Of a DNA stretch of 14,023 nucleotides, positions 7,658-14,023 are shown piece after piece. The notes beneath the pieces were generated by a model. It was not told the DNA's origin. It saw only the letters and a list, made by a program, of their open reading frames with translations, and did not search any database. Numbering within the stretch: the stretch's first letter is position 1; each line of letters opens with the position of its first letter. Position numbers and translations under genes: made by a program. Origin of the DNA: UBA1433 sp964581565 (lineage in GTDB: Bacteria; Bacillota; Clostridia; Eubacteriales; UBA1433). The stretch covers positions 1 to 14,023 of the forward strand of contig CAZOOZ010000016.1 in the NCBI GenBank assembly GCA_964581565.1. The letters are read 5' to 3'.

Positions 7658-9155
7658 TTACTTGCTCGATCTGCAAATTTATATTGAAATTTTCTTTAAA
7701 ACACTTTTGCATATTTTTTATATCATTGACTTTATTTACTGCATCCATTTTCGAAAAAACTCTGATACTAAAAATATTGTTGTCCGCACAGCATTCTATT
7801 TTATATATCGTTTGATCATGTCTTTTGTCAAGACCCTCCGCAATGCGAAGCAACAGCCCAAGCTTTCGGATATTCTGAATTTCATCTATATTTAAAAGCG
7901 TTTGATAAGAAGCTAAAATCTTTAAATCCTCTTTCCGGTGCAATGCTGCAACCGATGCAGCTATAATCAGTTCCTTGTGAGAGAGACCGTAAATAGGACT
8001 GTTTAATATGATATAAAAAGAATGCTTGTGATGATTTTCATAATTGATACATATACCGCAATCATGCAATAATGCTGCTGTTTTTAATATATTGTCCATG
8101 TTTTCATTTATTGAAAACATCTCTTCGAGCTGATGATAAAGCTTATACACACTGTTCCACACATGCTCTGCATGCTTCCTGTCGATTTTATAGACATGTA
8201 TCAAATTATGTAGTGAAATATCCAAAATATTATCAACGGGTTTATTCCCATTAAAGATGTTTTCATAAGCTAAACCTTCACGAAGCCCTGCTCTGCTGAT
8301 TCTGATCTCTTCAATTTTTGTATATTCAAGCAAAGTAACAAGAATTGCAAGCGCTCCGCAAAAAATATCCACCCTATCCTGAGAAAGTCCTTTTACTGAT
8401 GCACGCTGTTTAAGTGTTTTATTTCTAAGTAAATCAAAGATTATATTGGCTGAATCATTCGACATTTGATAATTATGAATATTATCATACGGATATTTTT
8501 TTAATTTACGGTCTATTTTTGAAAGGTTTCTAAATGAACCCCCAATCCCCACTAAAGGCAGGTTTGATTTTAACCAATCAATGCGCAGCAAATAGTACAT
8601 AATAAATTTTCCCATCTCCTCCATTTCATAGGCTCCGATGACGTTGTTTAAATTAAACATCTCGGTTATGGAAAGGGCCCCTATGGGTAGACTTATAGAG
8701 TTTATAATTTTTTTATTTTCCATCAAAACCAGCTCTGTGCTGCTACCGCCGATATCCATAATAAGGCAATTTTGCAAATTCATTGTATGGATGACTGCGT
8801 AGTAATCATAATAAGCTTCTTCAATACCTGTGAGAATGCGAATTTTCAACCCTGCCTGTGTATTCACCATATTTAAAAATTCTGCCTTATTTGGCGCTCT
8901 TCTCACAGCTTCCGTAGCCGTACATATTATTTCATCTACTTCAAATGCTTTACATAATTGCAAATAAACTTTTAAGGTTTCAATTGCATAAATCATTTTT
9001 TCCATGCTTAGATTTTGCATGGCATCTTTTGTCTGTCCAAGCCTGACCATTTCTTTGCTTTCATGAATTTGCCTGAAAACGGCATCGATGAAAATTTCAA
9101 ATATAATCAATCTTATAGAATTCGATCCGATATCAATAATTCCTAATCTTTGCAT
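7623..9155 (-). CDS. ppx: Exopolyphosphatase/guanosine pentaphosphatase (Ppx/GppA)
   Basis: This 510-residue enzyme removes terminal phosphate from polyphosphate and may also act on pppGpp; the two activities cannot be separated by sequence alone. The canonical motifs are present: DIGSNS (8-13), TATEAVRRAPN (79-89), LTGIEEAYY (108-116) with E112/E113 matching E. coli E120/E121, and MDIGGSSTEL (133-142) with D134 matching D143. The C-terminal HD-like domain has LLHDCG (H364, D365) and NHHKHS (374-379). Length agrees with two-domain Ppx enzymes (about 500-515). The ATG at 9155 follows AGGAAAG and lies 13 nt behind the SixA-CHAD stop. The 3' end overlaps the degenerate paralogue by 35 nt in a different frame, so the two proteins are likely made in a fixed ratio. 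Confidence 0.95.
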   Translation of the reverse strand: MQRLGIIDIGSNSIRLIIFEIFIDAVFRQIHESKEMVRLGQTKDAMQNLSMEKMIYAIETLKVYLQLCKAFEVDEIICTATEAVRRAPNKAEFLNMVNTQAGLKIRILTGIEEAYYDYYAVIHTMNLQNCLIMDIGGSSTELVLMENKKIINSISLPIGALSITEMFNLNNVIGAYEMEEMGKFIMYYLLRIDWLKSNLPLVGIGGSFRNLSKIDRKLKKYPYDNIHNYQMSNDSANIIFDLLRNKTLKQRASVKGLSQDRVDIFCGALAILVTLLEYTKIEEIRISRAGLREGLAYENIFNGNKPVDNILDISLHNLIHVYKIDRKHAEHVWNSVYKLYHQLEEMFSINENMDNILKTAALLHDCGICINYENHHKHSFYIILNSPIYGLSHKELIIAASVAALHRKEDLKILASYQTLLNIDEIQNIRKLGLLLRIAEGLDKRHDQTIYKIECCADNNIFSIRVFSKMDAVNKVNDIKNMQKCFKENFNINLQIEQVNGSHSIEKKFI

Positions 9156-9168
9156 ACAATCTTTCCTG

Positions 9169-10518
9169 TTATCGAAGTTTATATTGTTTAATTTCGGTAA
9201 TTTGCTTATTCAACTCATCCATTAAATATTTTCGAAAAATAATATTTTCGTTATGTAGAATTGGACCACTATACTTAAGGTTGATTTCGTCGATAATTTT
9301 TAATTGATCTTGCAGATTACATATAAGATCAAGATGATCTTGAAGCGCAATAATATGGGTTAATTCATTTTTCATATATATACATGTCTTCGCATTGATG
9401 CCATACCATACATCACGCAGATCTCTTACCTGCAATTTTAAGTTTCGAGTTGTATCTCTATTTGAAAAATCATTTTTGTGAAATATTTTTTTTGTTTTTT
9501 TATACATTTCTTTAAAATGTTGCGCTGTATATTCTTCGAATGTTAACTCGCCCTGTAAATCTTTGTGCAGCAAGTTTTCTTCCTCAAAATTATTTTTTAT
9601 CCAAATATATAAATTAAAAAGCACTGAAACCATTTTTTTGATAACTTCAGGGTAAACTTTTGAAATCTCATTATTAAGTTCCTCTTTTATTTTTTGTGCT
9701 AATATTGAATTGTTTAAAGTAATACATTCATAATTTTTCGAAACATACTCTGTCCACTCCTGAGTTAACATGTTCAACTGTTTTATGTATTCAAATTTTA
9801 TGGCAAACTCCTGCATTTGATAAAGAGTCTCAAGACATTTTTCTCTATTAAGCAATGGTTTTAGAAATGTGATCAACGCACAAAAAGCTGATATTTCTAT
9901 ATAAAGCTGATTTGATATTAAAGAATCATTGGGCGCCAGCCAAAACTGTTTTTGCATTTGAAATATTTCCTGTAGCTTACAAGTCATTATTTTCTGAAAC
10001 TCATGTAAAACAGGTTTATTGTTTTTAATCTTTATTGCCTTGAAATCGATACCGTCAGGCTGAAGAAACCATTGAGGCTGTGCTTTTAACGGTTCTAAAG
10101 AAAGAATGGCAAAGCCCACCATTGTTCCTTTTTTATATGGAAGATAGTATCCGCTGATATGATGACTCCATTTACTTAAATGAGGATTGTGCCCTACAAT
10201 AATGACGCAAAATGGTGATTGCTTTTGTTTTATTTCGTTTTTGAAAAAGTCTGTATTGCCATTTTCTATCCATCTATACTTAGAAATTTCCTTGATTCCT
10301 ATTTCTTTAGCAATAATTTCAGCTGTTTGCATCGACCTTAATGAAAAACTTGAAAATAAATAAAGTTGTAAACCGTCCTCTATATTATCTTTTAGTGCCG
10401 GCATCATTTTTTTTATTTCTTTTCTGCCTTTTGAAGTCAACGCCCTAAACGAATCAACTTGATCATCAGTTAGCGATGCTGTTTTCCCGTGCCTAATAAA
10501 GATTATCTTGCCTATCAT
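9169..10518 (-). CDS. SixA-type histidine phosphatase fused to a divergent CHAD domain
   Basis: This 449-residue two-domain protein heads the polyP operon. Residues 1-165 form a SixA/phosphoglycerate-mutase-type histidine phosphatase, with IFIRHGKT (R9, H10), a central LRSMQTAE containing R61, and VGHNPHLS with H110. SixA enzymes dephosphorylate phosphohistidine. Residues about 195-445 are all-helical and fit a CHAD domain, a family linked to polyphosphate binding: FLKPLL at 218-223, a basic helix at 358-370 (RNLKLQVRDLRDV) and LQDHLDLICNLQDQL at 392-406. The first half lacks the usual H-x-x-R-V-x-x-R-R basic helix; the equivalent reads NQLYIEISAFCAL (203-215). I therefore call it divergent. 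A possible job is acting on or near polyP or phospho-PPK, but this is inference. The start is supported by GGAGG at 10525-10529, 6 nt upstream. The next gene begins 13 nt after the stop. Confidence 0.82.
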   Translation of the reverse strand: MIGKIIFIRHGKTASLTDDQVDSFRALTSKGRKEIKKMMPALKDNIEDGLQLYLFSSFSLRSMQTAEIIAKEIGIKEISKYRWIENGNTDFFKNEIKQKQSPFCVIIVGHNPHLSKWSHHISGYYLPYKKGTMVGFAILSLEPLKAQPQWFLQPDGIDFKAIKIKNNKPVLHEFQKIMTCKLQEIFQMQKQFWLAPNDSLISNQLYIEISAFCALITFLKPLLNREKCLETLYQMQEFAIKFEYIKQLNMLTQEWTEYVSKNYECITLNNSILAQKIKEELNNEISKVYPEVIKKMVSVLFNLYIWIKNNFEEENLLHKDLQGELTFEEYTAQHFKEMYKKTKKIFHKNDFSNRDTTRNLKLQVRDLRDVWYGINAKTCIYMKNELTHIIALQDHLDLICNLQDQLKIIDEINLKYSGPILHNENIIFRKYLMDELNKQITEIKQYKLR

Positions 10519-10629
10519 TCATATCCTCCGTACTGCGCACATACTGAATTTATCTTTACCGAAATTAATGTTTGATCAAATTTCTCGTATATTCTACAGA
10601 TGTATGAAAACAAATTGTTTCTGAGTTTA

Positions 10630-10635
10630 ACCATA
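10630..10635 (-). promoter_or_regulatory. Possible -10 of the polyP operon promoter
   Basis: TATGGT (four of six to TATAAT) lies 9 nt downstream of the last Pho-box repeat, with no good independent -35; this fits an activator-dependent promoter. Alternatives on the same strand are TATACA at 10704-10709 upstream of the repeats and a TTGTTT/TATACG pair further downstream. Confidence 0.35.
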
Positions 10636-10644
10636 ACAAATGAA

Positions 10645-10684
10645 TGTTAAATTCAAAGTAAAGAATCGTAAAAAATTATGTAAA
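10645..10684 (-). promoter_or_regulatory. Pho-box-like array upstream of the polyphosphate operon
   Basis: On the minus strand four hexamers follow each other: TTTACA (10679-10684), TTTACG (10667-10672), TTTACT (10657-10662) and TTAACA (10645-10650). The gaps are 6, 4 and 6 nt. Against the Bacillus PhoP consensus TT(A/T/C)ACA they score 6, 5, 5 and 6 of 6, with close to one helical turn per repeat. A weaker fifth unit, TTGTTA, lies at 10634-10639. The array ends about 9 nt before a possible -10, as in PhoP-activated promoters. The region is AT-rich, so chance similarity is possible. Confidence 0.5.
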
Positions 10685-10743
10685 ATTTTACTTGTTCTTC
10701 ATATGTATAATATAGAATGATAAAATTTCAGACTTTTCTTCCA

Positions 10744-10780
10744 TAAAAAAAGAAACCTTTATTTTTTTAAAGGTTTCTTA
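10744..10780 (-). terminator. Rho-independent terminator of the MarR-citrate synthase operon
   Basis: A perfect 12-bp stem (10750-10761 with 10768-10779, arm AAGAAACCTTTA) has a 6-nt loop. On the minus strand it is followed by a run of T. It lies about 25 nt beyond the citrate synthase stop and separates this operon from the polyP operon promoter region. Confidence 0.9.
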
Positions 10781-10803
10781 CTTATATGTTTTTATAATAA
10801 TTT

Positions 10804-12168
10804 TTATCTTTTACCTATAGATATATACGGCCTTCTTGGCTGAACATCTTTATAAGCCGGTCTGATAATTCTGCCCAAATTAATGAGCTCCTCTATTCTG
10901 TGAGCACTCCATCCGGCAATTCTCGCGATTGCAAACAAAGGAGTAAATAAATCCTGTGGTATTTCTAACATCTCGTATACAAATCCGCTATAAAAATCTA
11001 CATTCGCACTAACGCCTTTATACATTTTTTTATTTCCGGCAATTAATTTTGGTGCAATTCTTTCTACTGTTGTATACAGTGCATACTCTTTTTCTTTACC
11101 CTTTTCTTTTGAGAGCTTTTCAACAAATTCTTTAAATATCAATGCTCTCGGATCCGATACTGAATAAATTGCATGACCTATACCATAGACAAGACCTGAA
11201 CGATCAAATGCTTCCTTATTGATTATTTTTGCAATATAATGTTCCACTTCATTCTCGTCGTTCCAATCTCTTACATTCTCCTTGATATCTTCAAACATCT
11301 TACAGACTTTGATGTTGGCTCCGCCATGTTTCGGCCCTTTTAATGATCCCAGAGCTGCAGCCACTGCCGAATATGTATCTGTTCCGGATGATGTAACAAC
11401 ATGAATGGTAAAGCTGGAGTTGTTGCCGCCGCCATGCTCCGCATGTAAGATTAATGCCAAATCAAGTATTCTTGCTTCCAACTGTGTAAATTTACAGTCG
11501 GGACGAAGCATATGGAGAATGTTTTCCGCTGTCGACAGTTCCGGAACCGGATCATGAATGAACAGGCTTCTGTTACCTCTTATATAATAATCAAATGCCT
11601 GATAACCATACACCGATAAAAGCGGAAACATCGCAATAAGCTGAATAGACTGACGTAGTACATTAGGAATACTGGTATCTTCAGCATTTTTATCATATGA
11701 ATACAGCGTAAGTACGCTTCGCGCGAGAGAATTCATAATATTTTCACTGGGCGCTTTCATGATAACATCTCTTGAGAATGAAGTAGGCAATGAACGATAG
11801 CTGGCAAGCACTTCGTTAAACTCCTGCAATTCATATGAATCTGGCAGATTACCCATTAATAACAAATAGATTATTTCTTCAAATCCATACCGTTGTTCAT
11901 CTATAAGCCCTTTCACCAAATCCTTGATACTATAGCCTCGATAAAATAATTCACCCGGTGCCGGCACTTCAACGCCGTCTATAATAGTTCTTGAATTTAC
12001 TTCGGAAATTCCGGTCAGCCCTGTCAAAACACCTTTCCCATTTTCATCACGAAGTCCGCGTTTAACATTATACTTACTGTAAAGGCTTTTTTCTATAACA
12101 TTATTTTCAACACAAGTTTTAGCAAGACTACCTATTTGCGGTGTTATTTCTGCGTAATTTCGTTTCAT
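10804..12168 (-). CDS. gltA: Citrate synthase (Si-type)
   Basis: Condenses oxaloacetate and acetyl-CoA to citrate; a 2-methylcitrate activity cannot be excluded. The 454-residue length fits a Firmicutes clade with an N-terminal extension of about 70 residues relative to the 370-residue Bacillus enzymes. Catalytic and substrate residues are in place: H245 in LHAEHGGGN (pig H274), H281 in GPKHGGAN, H332 in GIGHAIY (pig H320), the DPR arginine at 341 (pig R329), and D391 in NVDFYSG (pig D375). The GHA and GGGN forms resemble eukaryotic-type synthases more than the GHR form of E. coli. It overlaps the MarR gene by 4 nt (ATGA), so translation is coupled; AAAGGAG lies 11 nt before the ATG, a rather long spacing. 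Expression is probably governed by the MarR protein encoded just upstream. Confidence 0.94.
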   Translation of the reverse strand: MKRNYAEITPQIGSLAKTCVENNVIEKSLYSKYNVKRGLRDENGKGVLTGLTGISEVNSRTIIDGVEVPAPGELFYRGYSIKDLVKGLIDEQRYGFEEIIYLLLMGNLPDSYELQEFNEVLASYRSLPTSFSRDVIMKAPSENIMNSLARSVLTLYSYDKNAEDTSIPNVLRQSIQLIAMFPLLSVYGYQAFDYYIRGNRSLFIHDPVPELSTAENILHMLRPDCKFTQLEARILDLALILHAEHGGGNNSSFTIHVVTSSGTDTYSAVAAALGSLKGPKHGGANIKVCKMFEDIKENVRDWNDENEVEHYIAKIINKEAFDRSGLVYGIGHAIYSVSDPRALIFKEFVEKLSKEKGKEKEYALYTTVERIAPKLIAGNKKMYKGVSANVDFYSGFVYEMLEIPQDLFTPLFAIARIAGWSAHRIEELINLGRIIRPAYKDVQPRRPYISIGKR

Positions 12169-12653
12169 GAGTCTCGTTTCTCCTTTTCTGAAATATTTTC
12201 ATTAGCCGTATTAATTTCGTCTATGATTACATTTGAAATTTTTTTTGCGAGATACAAAAATTGATTAATATCTTTTTTATCTATTTTCTGATAAATTTTA
12301 TTAAAAAACTTATCAAAAAATAAATCTGTTTCTTTTTTAGTGGCAACTCCTTTTTCTGTTAAAAAGACAAAAGTATTTCTTCTATCTAAAGGATCCACTT
12401 CTCTTTTTATATATTGTTTTTTTTCTAAATTTTTTAACATCTTAGATACAGCGGGAGTAGAAATTTCTAATTCTTTCGCAATTGTTGCGACATAAACCGA
12501 ATTTGTGCCGGATTTTTTAATAAGCTTATATAAAATTTTAAGAAATATATACTCACTTTGATTGAGATCTTTAATTAATTCATTAAACCTGATATGCTGA
12601 AGCTTTTGCAGCGTATTTAACATATCTTCGCGATCAGTTATATATTCCTCCAT
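12165..12653 (-). CDS. MarR-family transcriptional regulator
   Basis: A 162-residue winged helix-turn-helix protein. N-terminal dimerisation helices (about 10-50) precede the DNA-binding part: HTH about 53-80 (VYVATIAKELEISTPAVSKMLKNLEKK) is followed by the wing with the typical DPLDRR at 87-92 and FLTEKG at 98-102. C-terminal helices (about 104-150) complete the dimer interface, and the last residues are charged and probably disordered. It is the first gene of a two-gene operon with citrate synthase, overlapping it by 4 nt. A palindrome beside its -35 and a related half-match at its start codon suggest autoregulation. The RBS is weak (a GAAGG-like stretch), in keeping with low expression. 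The inducing ligand is unknown; a metabolite near citrate or acyl-CoA would be a guess. Confidence 0.9.
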   Translation of the reverse strand: MEEYITDREDMLNTLQKLQHIRFNELIKDLNQSEYIFLKILYKLIKKSGTNSVYVATIAKELEISTPAVSKMLKNLEKKQYIKREVDPLDRRNTFVFLTEKGVATKKETDLFFDKFFNKIYQKIDKKDINQFLYLAKKISNVIIDEINTANENISEKEKRDS

Positions 12654-12664
12654 GTTTACCGTGC
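12654..12664. promoter_or_regulatory. Second, degenerate copy of the MarR candidate operator
   Basis: The 11 bases directly before the marR ATG read GCACGGTAAAC on the minus strand. They match CCATGGTAAAC of the palindrome at 12734-12745 in 9 of 11 positions. It covers the RBS region, so binding here could block expression. Confidence 0.4.
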
Positions 12665-12701
12665 CTTCATTGTTAATTTGGTTAATAATTATTGTTGTTA
12701 T

Positions 12702-12730
12702 AAATTATCATGTTTATTTAATTTTGTCAA
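12702..12730 (-). promoter_or_regulatory. Promoter of the marR-gltA operon
   Basis: A perfect TTGACA (12725-12730) is followed after 17 nt by TAATTT (12702-12707), itself preceded by TGA, giving an extended -10 context. The -10 hexamer is weak (3 of 6). The leader would be about 40 nt. Confidence 0.65.
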
Positions 12731-12733
12731 TAC

Positions 12734-12745
12734 TTACCATGGTAA
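12734..12745. promoter_or_regulatory. Palindromic candidate MarR operator
   Basis: TTACCATGGTAA is a perfect 12-bp palindrome, 3 nt upstream of the -35 hexamer of the marR-gltA promoter. Its position and symmetry fit a MarR-type dimer site, with a weaker second copy at 12654-12664. Binding is inferred, not shown. Confidence 0.5.
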
Positions 12746-12827
12746 ACAAATCAGTTTATTATATAAATACCAATTAAATCATTACTTTCCTTTACAAACA
12801 TCCGCATATATGTAAATATATTTTTAT

Positions 12828-13778
12828 TTACCAAATATTTTTTTTCGCATATTGAACAATATCTGACAGCTTGCGCTCTCCATGGCTAATTACCTGCTGA
12901 ATATCTTCATTTGAATAATCATTAAAACCTTTTTTAGTTTTGATACCAAATTCTCCATTCGCTACTTTATCCGTTACACATTTGGGAGAGGAAACTGCAT
13001 TACATAATGTTGGAAATACTGAATCAAAAACTGCATTGAGTATATCTATTCCGTTAAAATCATACATCTCAAAAATCCCTCTCAACAGATATCTCGGCGC
13101 AAGACATTTCATAGCTGTATCTATATCGCCCACAGTAGCAAACCCTTCATCAACTAGATAAGTCGCTTCTCTGCCAAGTGCCATTTGAAGCCGATTCCAT
13201 ATAAACCCTTCAATGCATTTGTTCATAACAATAGGTGCTTTGCCTACATGAACAAAGAACTTTTTAAGTAAATCTACGCATTCATCAGAGGTTTTCTCTC
13301 CTCTTATAATTTCAACAATCGGCATAATGTGTGCAGGATTCAAATAGTGTGTAATAACCAATCTGCTCGGACTGGATACAAAAATGAAATCATAGATATT
13401 AAAAGTAGATGTATTGCTTGCTAAAATGCATTCTTTTACACAGTATTGATCAAGTTGTTTAAAAACCTCCACTTTTATATCTTTTTTCTCTGAAACATTT
13501 TCAATTACATAATCAGCATCTTCAACAGCTTTTTCTAAGTCAGTAAAATAGGATAAATTTAAAAGAATCTGCTGTTTGTCCTTGAAGGCAATTTCTCTGG
13601 CTTGAATTAAAGTATCCAGCGAACTTACAATCTGCATTTCTGCTTTCTTTAGATTTTCCGCTGTTCTATTATATACTTTTGTTTTATGTCCGGAGATGGC
13701 ATAAAAGAGCGCAAGAGAAATTCCCATCGTGCCCGCTCCAACAATAGAGATATTCCATTTTTCTACATTTTTATTCAT
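12828..13778 (-). CDS. 3-hydroxyacyl-CoA dehydrogenase family protein
   Basis: A 316-residue NAD(P)-dependent dehydrogenase with the two-domain layout of 3-hydroxyacyl-CoA/3-hydroxybutyryl-CoA dehydrogenases. The N-terminal Rossmann domain has GAGTMG at 14-19 and ASNTSTF near 120-126. H144 and E156 in THYLNPAHIMPIVEI are the likely catalytic pair. The helical C-terminal domain opens with GFIWNRLQMALGREA (N195) and ends with the KKGFNDY turn. HYLNP rather than HFFNP also occurs in relatives such as L-carnitine and L-gulonate dehydrogenases, so the true substrate (acyl-CoA or a free hydroxy acid) is open. The start is supported by AGGAG at 13786-13790, 7 nt upstream. It lies 37 nt behind a threonine ammonia-lyase-like gene on the same strand, so the two are probably co-transcribed. 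A 174-nt gap with no strong terminator separates it from marR. Confidence 0.88.
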   Translation of the reverse strand: MNKNVEKWNISIVGAGTMGISLALFYAISGHKTKVYNRTAENLKKAEMQIVSSLDTLIQAREIAFKDKQQILLNLSYFTDLEKAVEDADYVIENVSEKKDIKVEVFKQLDQYCVKECILASNTSTFNIYDFIFVSSPSRLVITHYLNPAHIMPIVEIIRGEKTSDECVDLLKKFFVHVGKAPIVMNKCIEGFIWNRLQMALGREATYLVDEGFATVGDIDTAMKCLAPRYLLRGIFEMYDFNGIDILNAVFDSVFPTLCNAVSSPKCVTDKVANGEFGIKTKKGFNDYSNEDIQQVISHGERKLSDIVQYAKKNIW

Positions 13779-13785
13779 GCTATCA

Positions 13786-13790
13786 CTCCT
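13786..13790 (-). promoter_or_regulatory. RBS of the 3-hydroxyacyl-CoA dehydrogenase gene
   Basis: AGGAG on the minus strand lies 7 nt before the ATG at 13776-13778, within the 37-nt gap to the upstream gene. No promoter is visible in this gap, which supports co-transcription. Confidence 0.75.
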
Positions 13791-13815
13791 CTATTTTATT
13801 TTTAATAACATTTTT

Positions 13816-14023
13816 CTAATCACAGCCCAGATACTCATTATTATTTTGTAGTATTTTATACCCTTTTTGGGTCAATGCATCCTTTATTAATTTTAAATGT
13901 TCGTGGTTTTTCGTTTCCATTGATACGCTCAAATAGCATCCTGTTATATTAGTTCTACTCCCTTCACGGTTATGAGTAATTCTCATAACATTGGCTCCTT
14001 GATGCGCGATAATGGCAAGTACG
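13816..14023 (-). CDS. Threonine ammonia-lyase-like protein, C-terminal ACT domain (5' end outside window)
   Basis: The minus strand reads 68 residues ending at a TAG at 13816-13818; the gene starts beyond the right edge. The visible part has the ACT-domain pattern of TdcB-type threonine/serine ammonia-lyases: GANVMRITHNR, a GCYLSVSMET strand-turn and an HLKLI helix, then KGYKIL and a short polar tail. Those enzymes deaminate threonine to 2-oxobutanoate with PLP, but the PLP domain is not visible, so the enzyme call is inferred. About 30 of 59 residues are identical to the gene end at 1-187, on the other strand, so the two are paralogues. It lies just upstream of the dehydrogenase gene and is probably in the same operon. 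Confidence 0.72.
   Translation of the reverse strand, partial: VLAIIAHQGANVMRITHNREGSRTNITGCYLSVSMETKNHEHLKLIKDALTQKGYKILQNNNEYLGCD

Noticed and set aside
10624..10651. Inverted repeat TTTAAC...GTTAAA downstream of the Pho-box repeats as a separate repressor operator
   Set aside because: The arms are only 6 bp with a 14-nt spacer, and one arm is already accounted for by the TTAACA repeat. It is too weak to list on its own.
10804..12168. Loss of the GHR arginine in citrate synthase (GHA at 331-333) as a possible inactivating change
   Set aside because: Eukaryotic-type citrate synthases also have GHA, and the functional DPR arginine is present at 341, so the enzyme looks intact.
12812..12831. 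A 7-bp AT-only hairpin (GTAAATA/TATTTAC) overlapping the stop codon of the dehydrogenase gene
   Set aside because: It has one G-C pair, sits on the stop codon, and is not followed by a T tract on the minus strand. It is expected by chance in such AT-rich DNA and is not a convincing terminator.

Overview
The window is AT-rich DNA with strong Shine-Dalgarno sites, sigma-A-type promoters and many Firmicutes-type protein families. These include a 450-residue citrate synthase, a TIGR00266/AIM24 protein, TdcB-type threonine ammonia-lyases and a multi-PAS diguanylate cyclase. It looks like chromosomal DNA of an anaerobic low-GC Firmicute (Clostridia in the broad sense). The genus cannot be fixed from the sequence alone.

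Layout, left to right. (1) 1-252: the end of a threonine ammonia-lyase-like gene (+), coding its C-terminal ACT domain, then a clear terminator. (2) 331-2749: a lone PAS-PAS-PAS-GAF-GGDEF diguanylate cyclase (+) with its own extended -10 promoter, closed by a long hairpin shared with the convergent gene. (3) 2787-4015: a small GNAT acetyltransferase (-), a 5'-truncated AIM24/TIGR00266 gene (-), and a 39-codon leader ORF that has the good promoter and RBS the truncated gene lacks. (4) 4016-10690: a compact four-gene polyphosphate operon (-): SixA-CHAD fusion, Ppx, a second degenerate Ppx-like protein, and PPK1. Gaps are 13 and 18 nt and there is one 35-nt overlap. Upstream of it are four near-perfect TT(A/T)ACA repeats at about 11-bp spacing, resembling a PhoP (Pho regulon) box. 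(5) 10744-12745: a MarR regulator and citrate synthase (-), overlapping by 4 nt, with a strong terminator and a palindromic candidate operator beside a perfect TTGACA -35. (6) 12828-14023: a 3-hydroxyacyl-CoA dehydrogenase-family gene (-) directly behind the end of a second threonine ammonia-lyase-like gene (-).

How the genes work together. Region 4 is a polyphosphate synthesis/degradation module: PPK1 makes polyP, the canonical Ppx hydrolyses it, and the CHAD domain belongs to a family associated with polyP. The second Ppx-like protein has lost key residues in both its phosphatase and HD-like domains, so it may be a regulatory pseudoenzyme partner. The proposed Pho box would link the module to phosphate starvation. 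Regions 5 and 6 are carbon and amino-acid metabolism.

The most unusual points are the degenerate Ppx paralogue next to an intact one, the SixA-CHAD fusion heading the operon, the Pho-box-like array, the broken AIM24 locus, and two related ACT-domain gene ends in inverted orientation at the window edges. I saw no tRNA, rRNA, CRISPR array, insertion sequence or phage gene.
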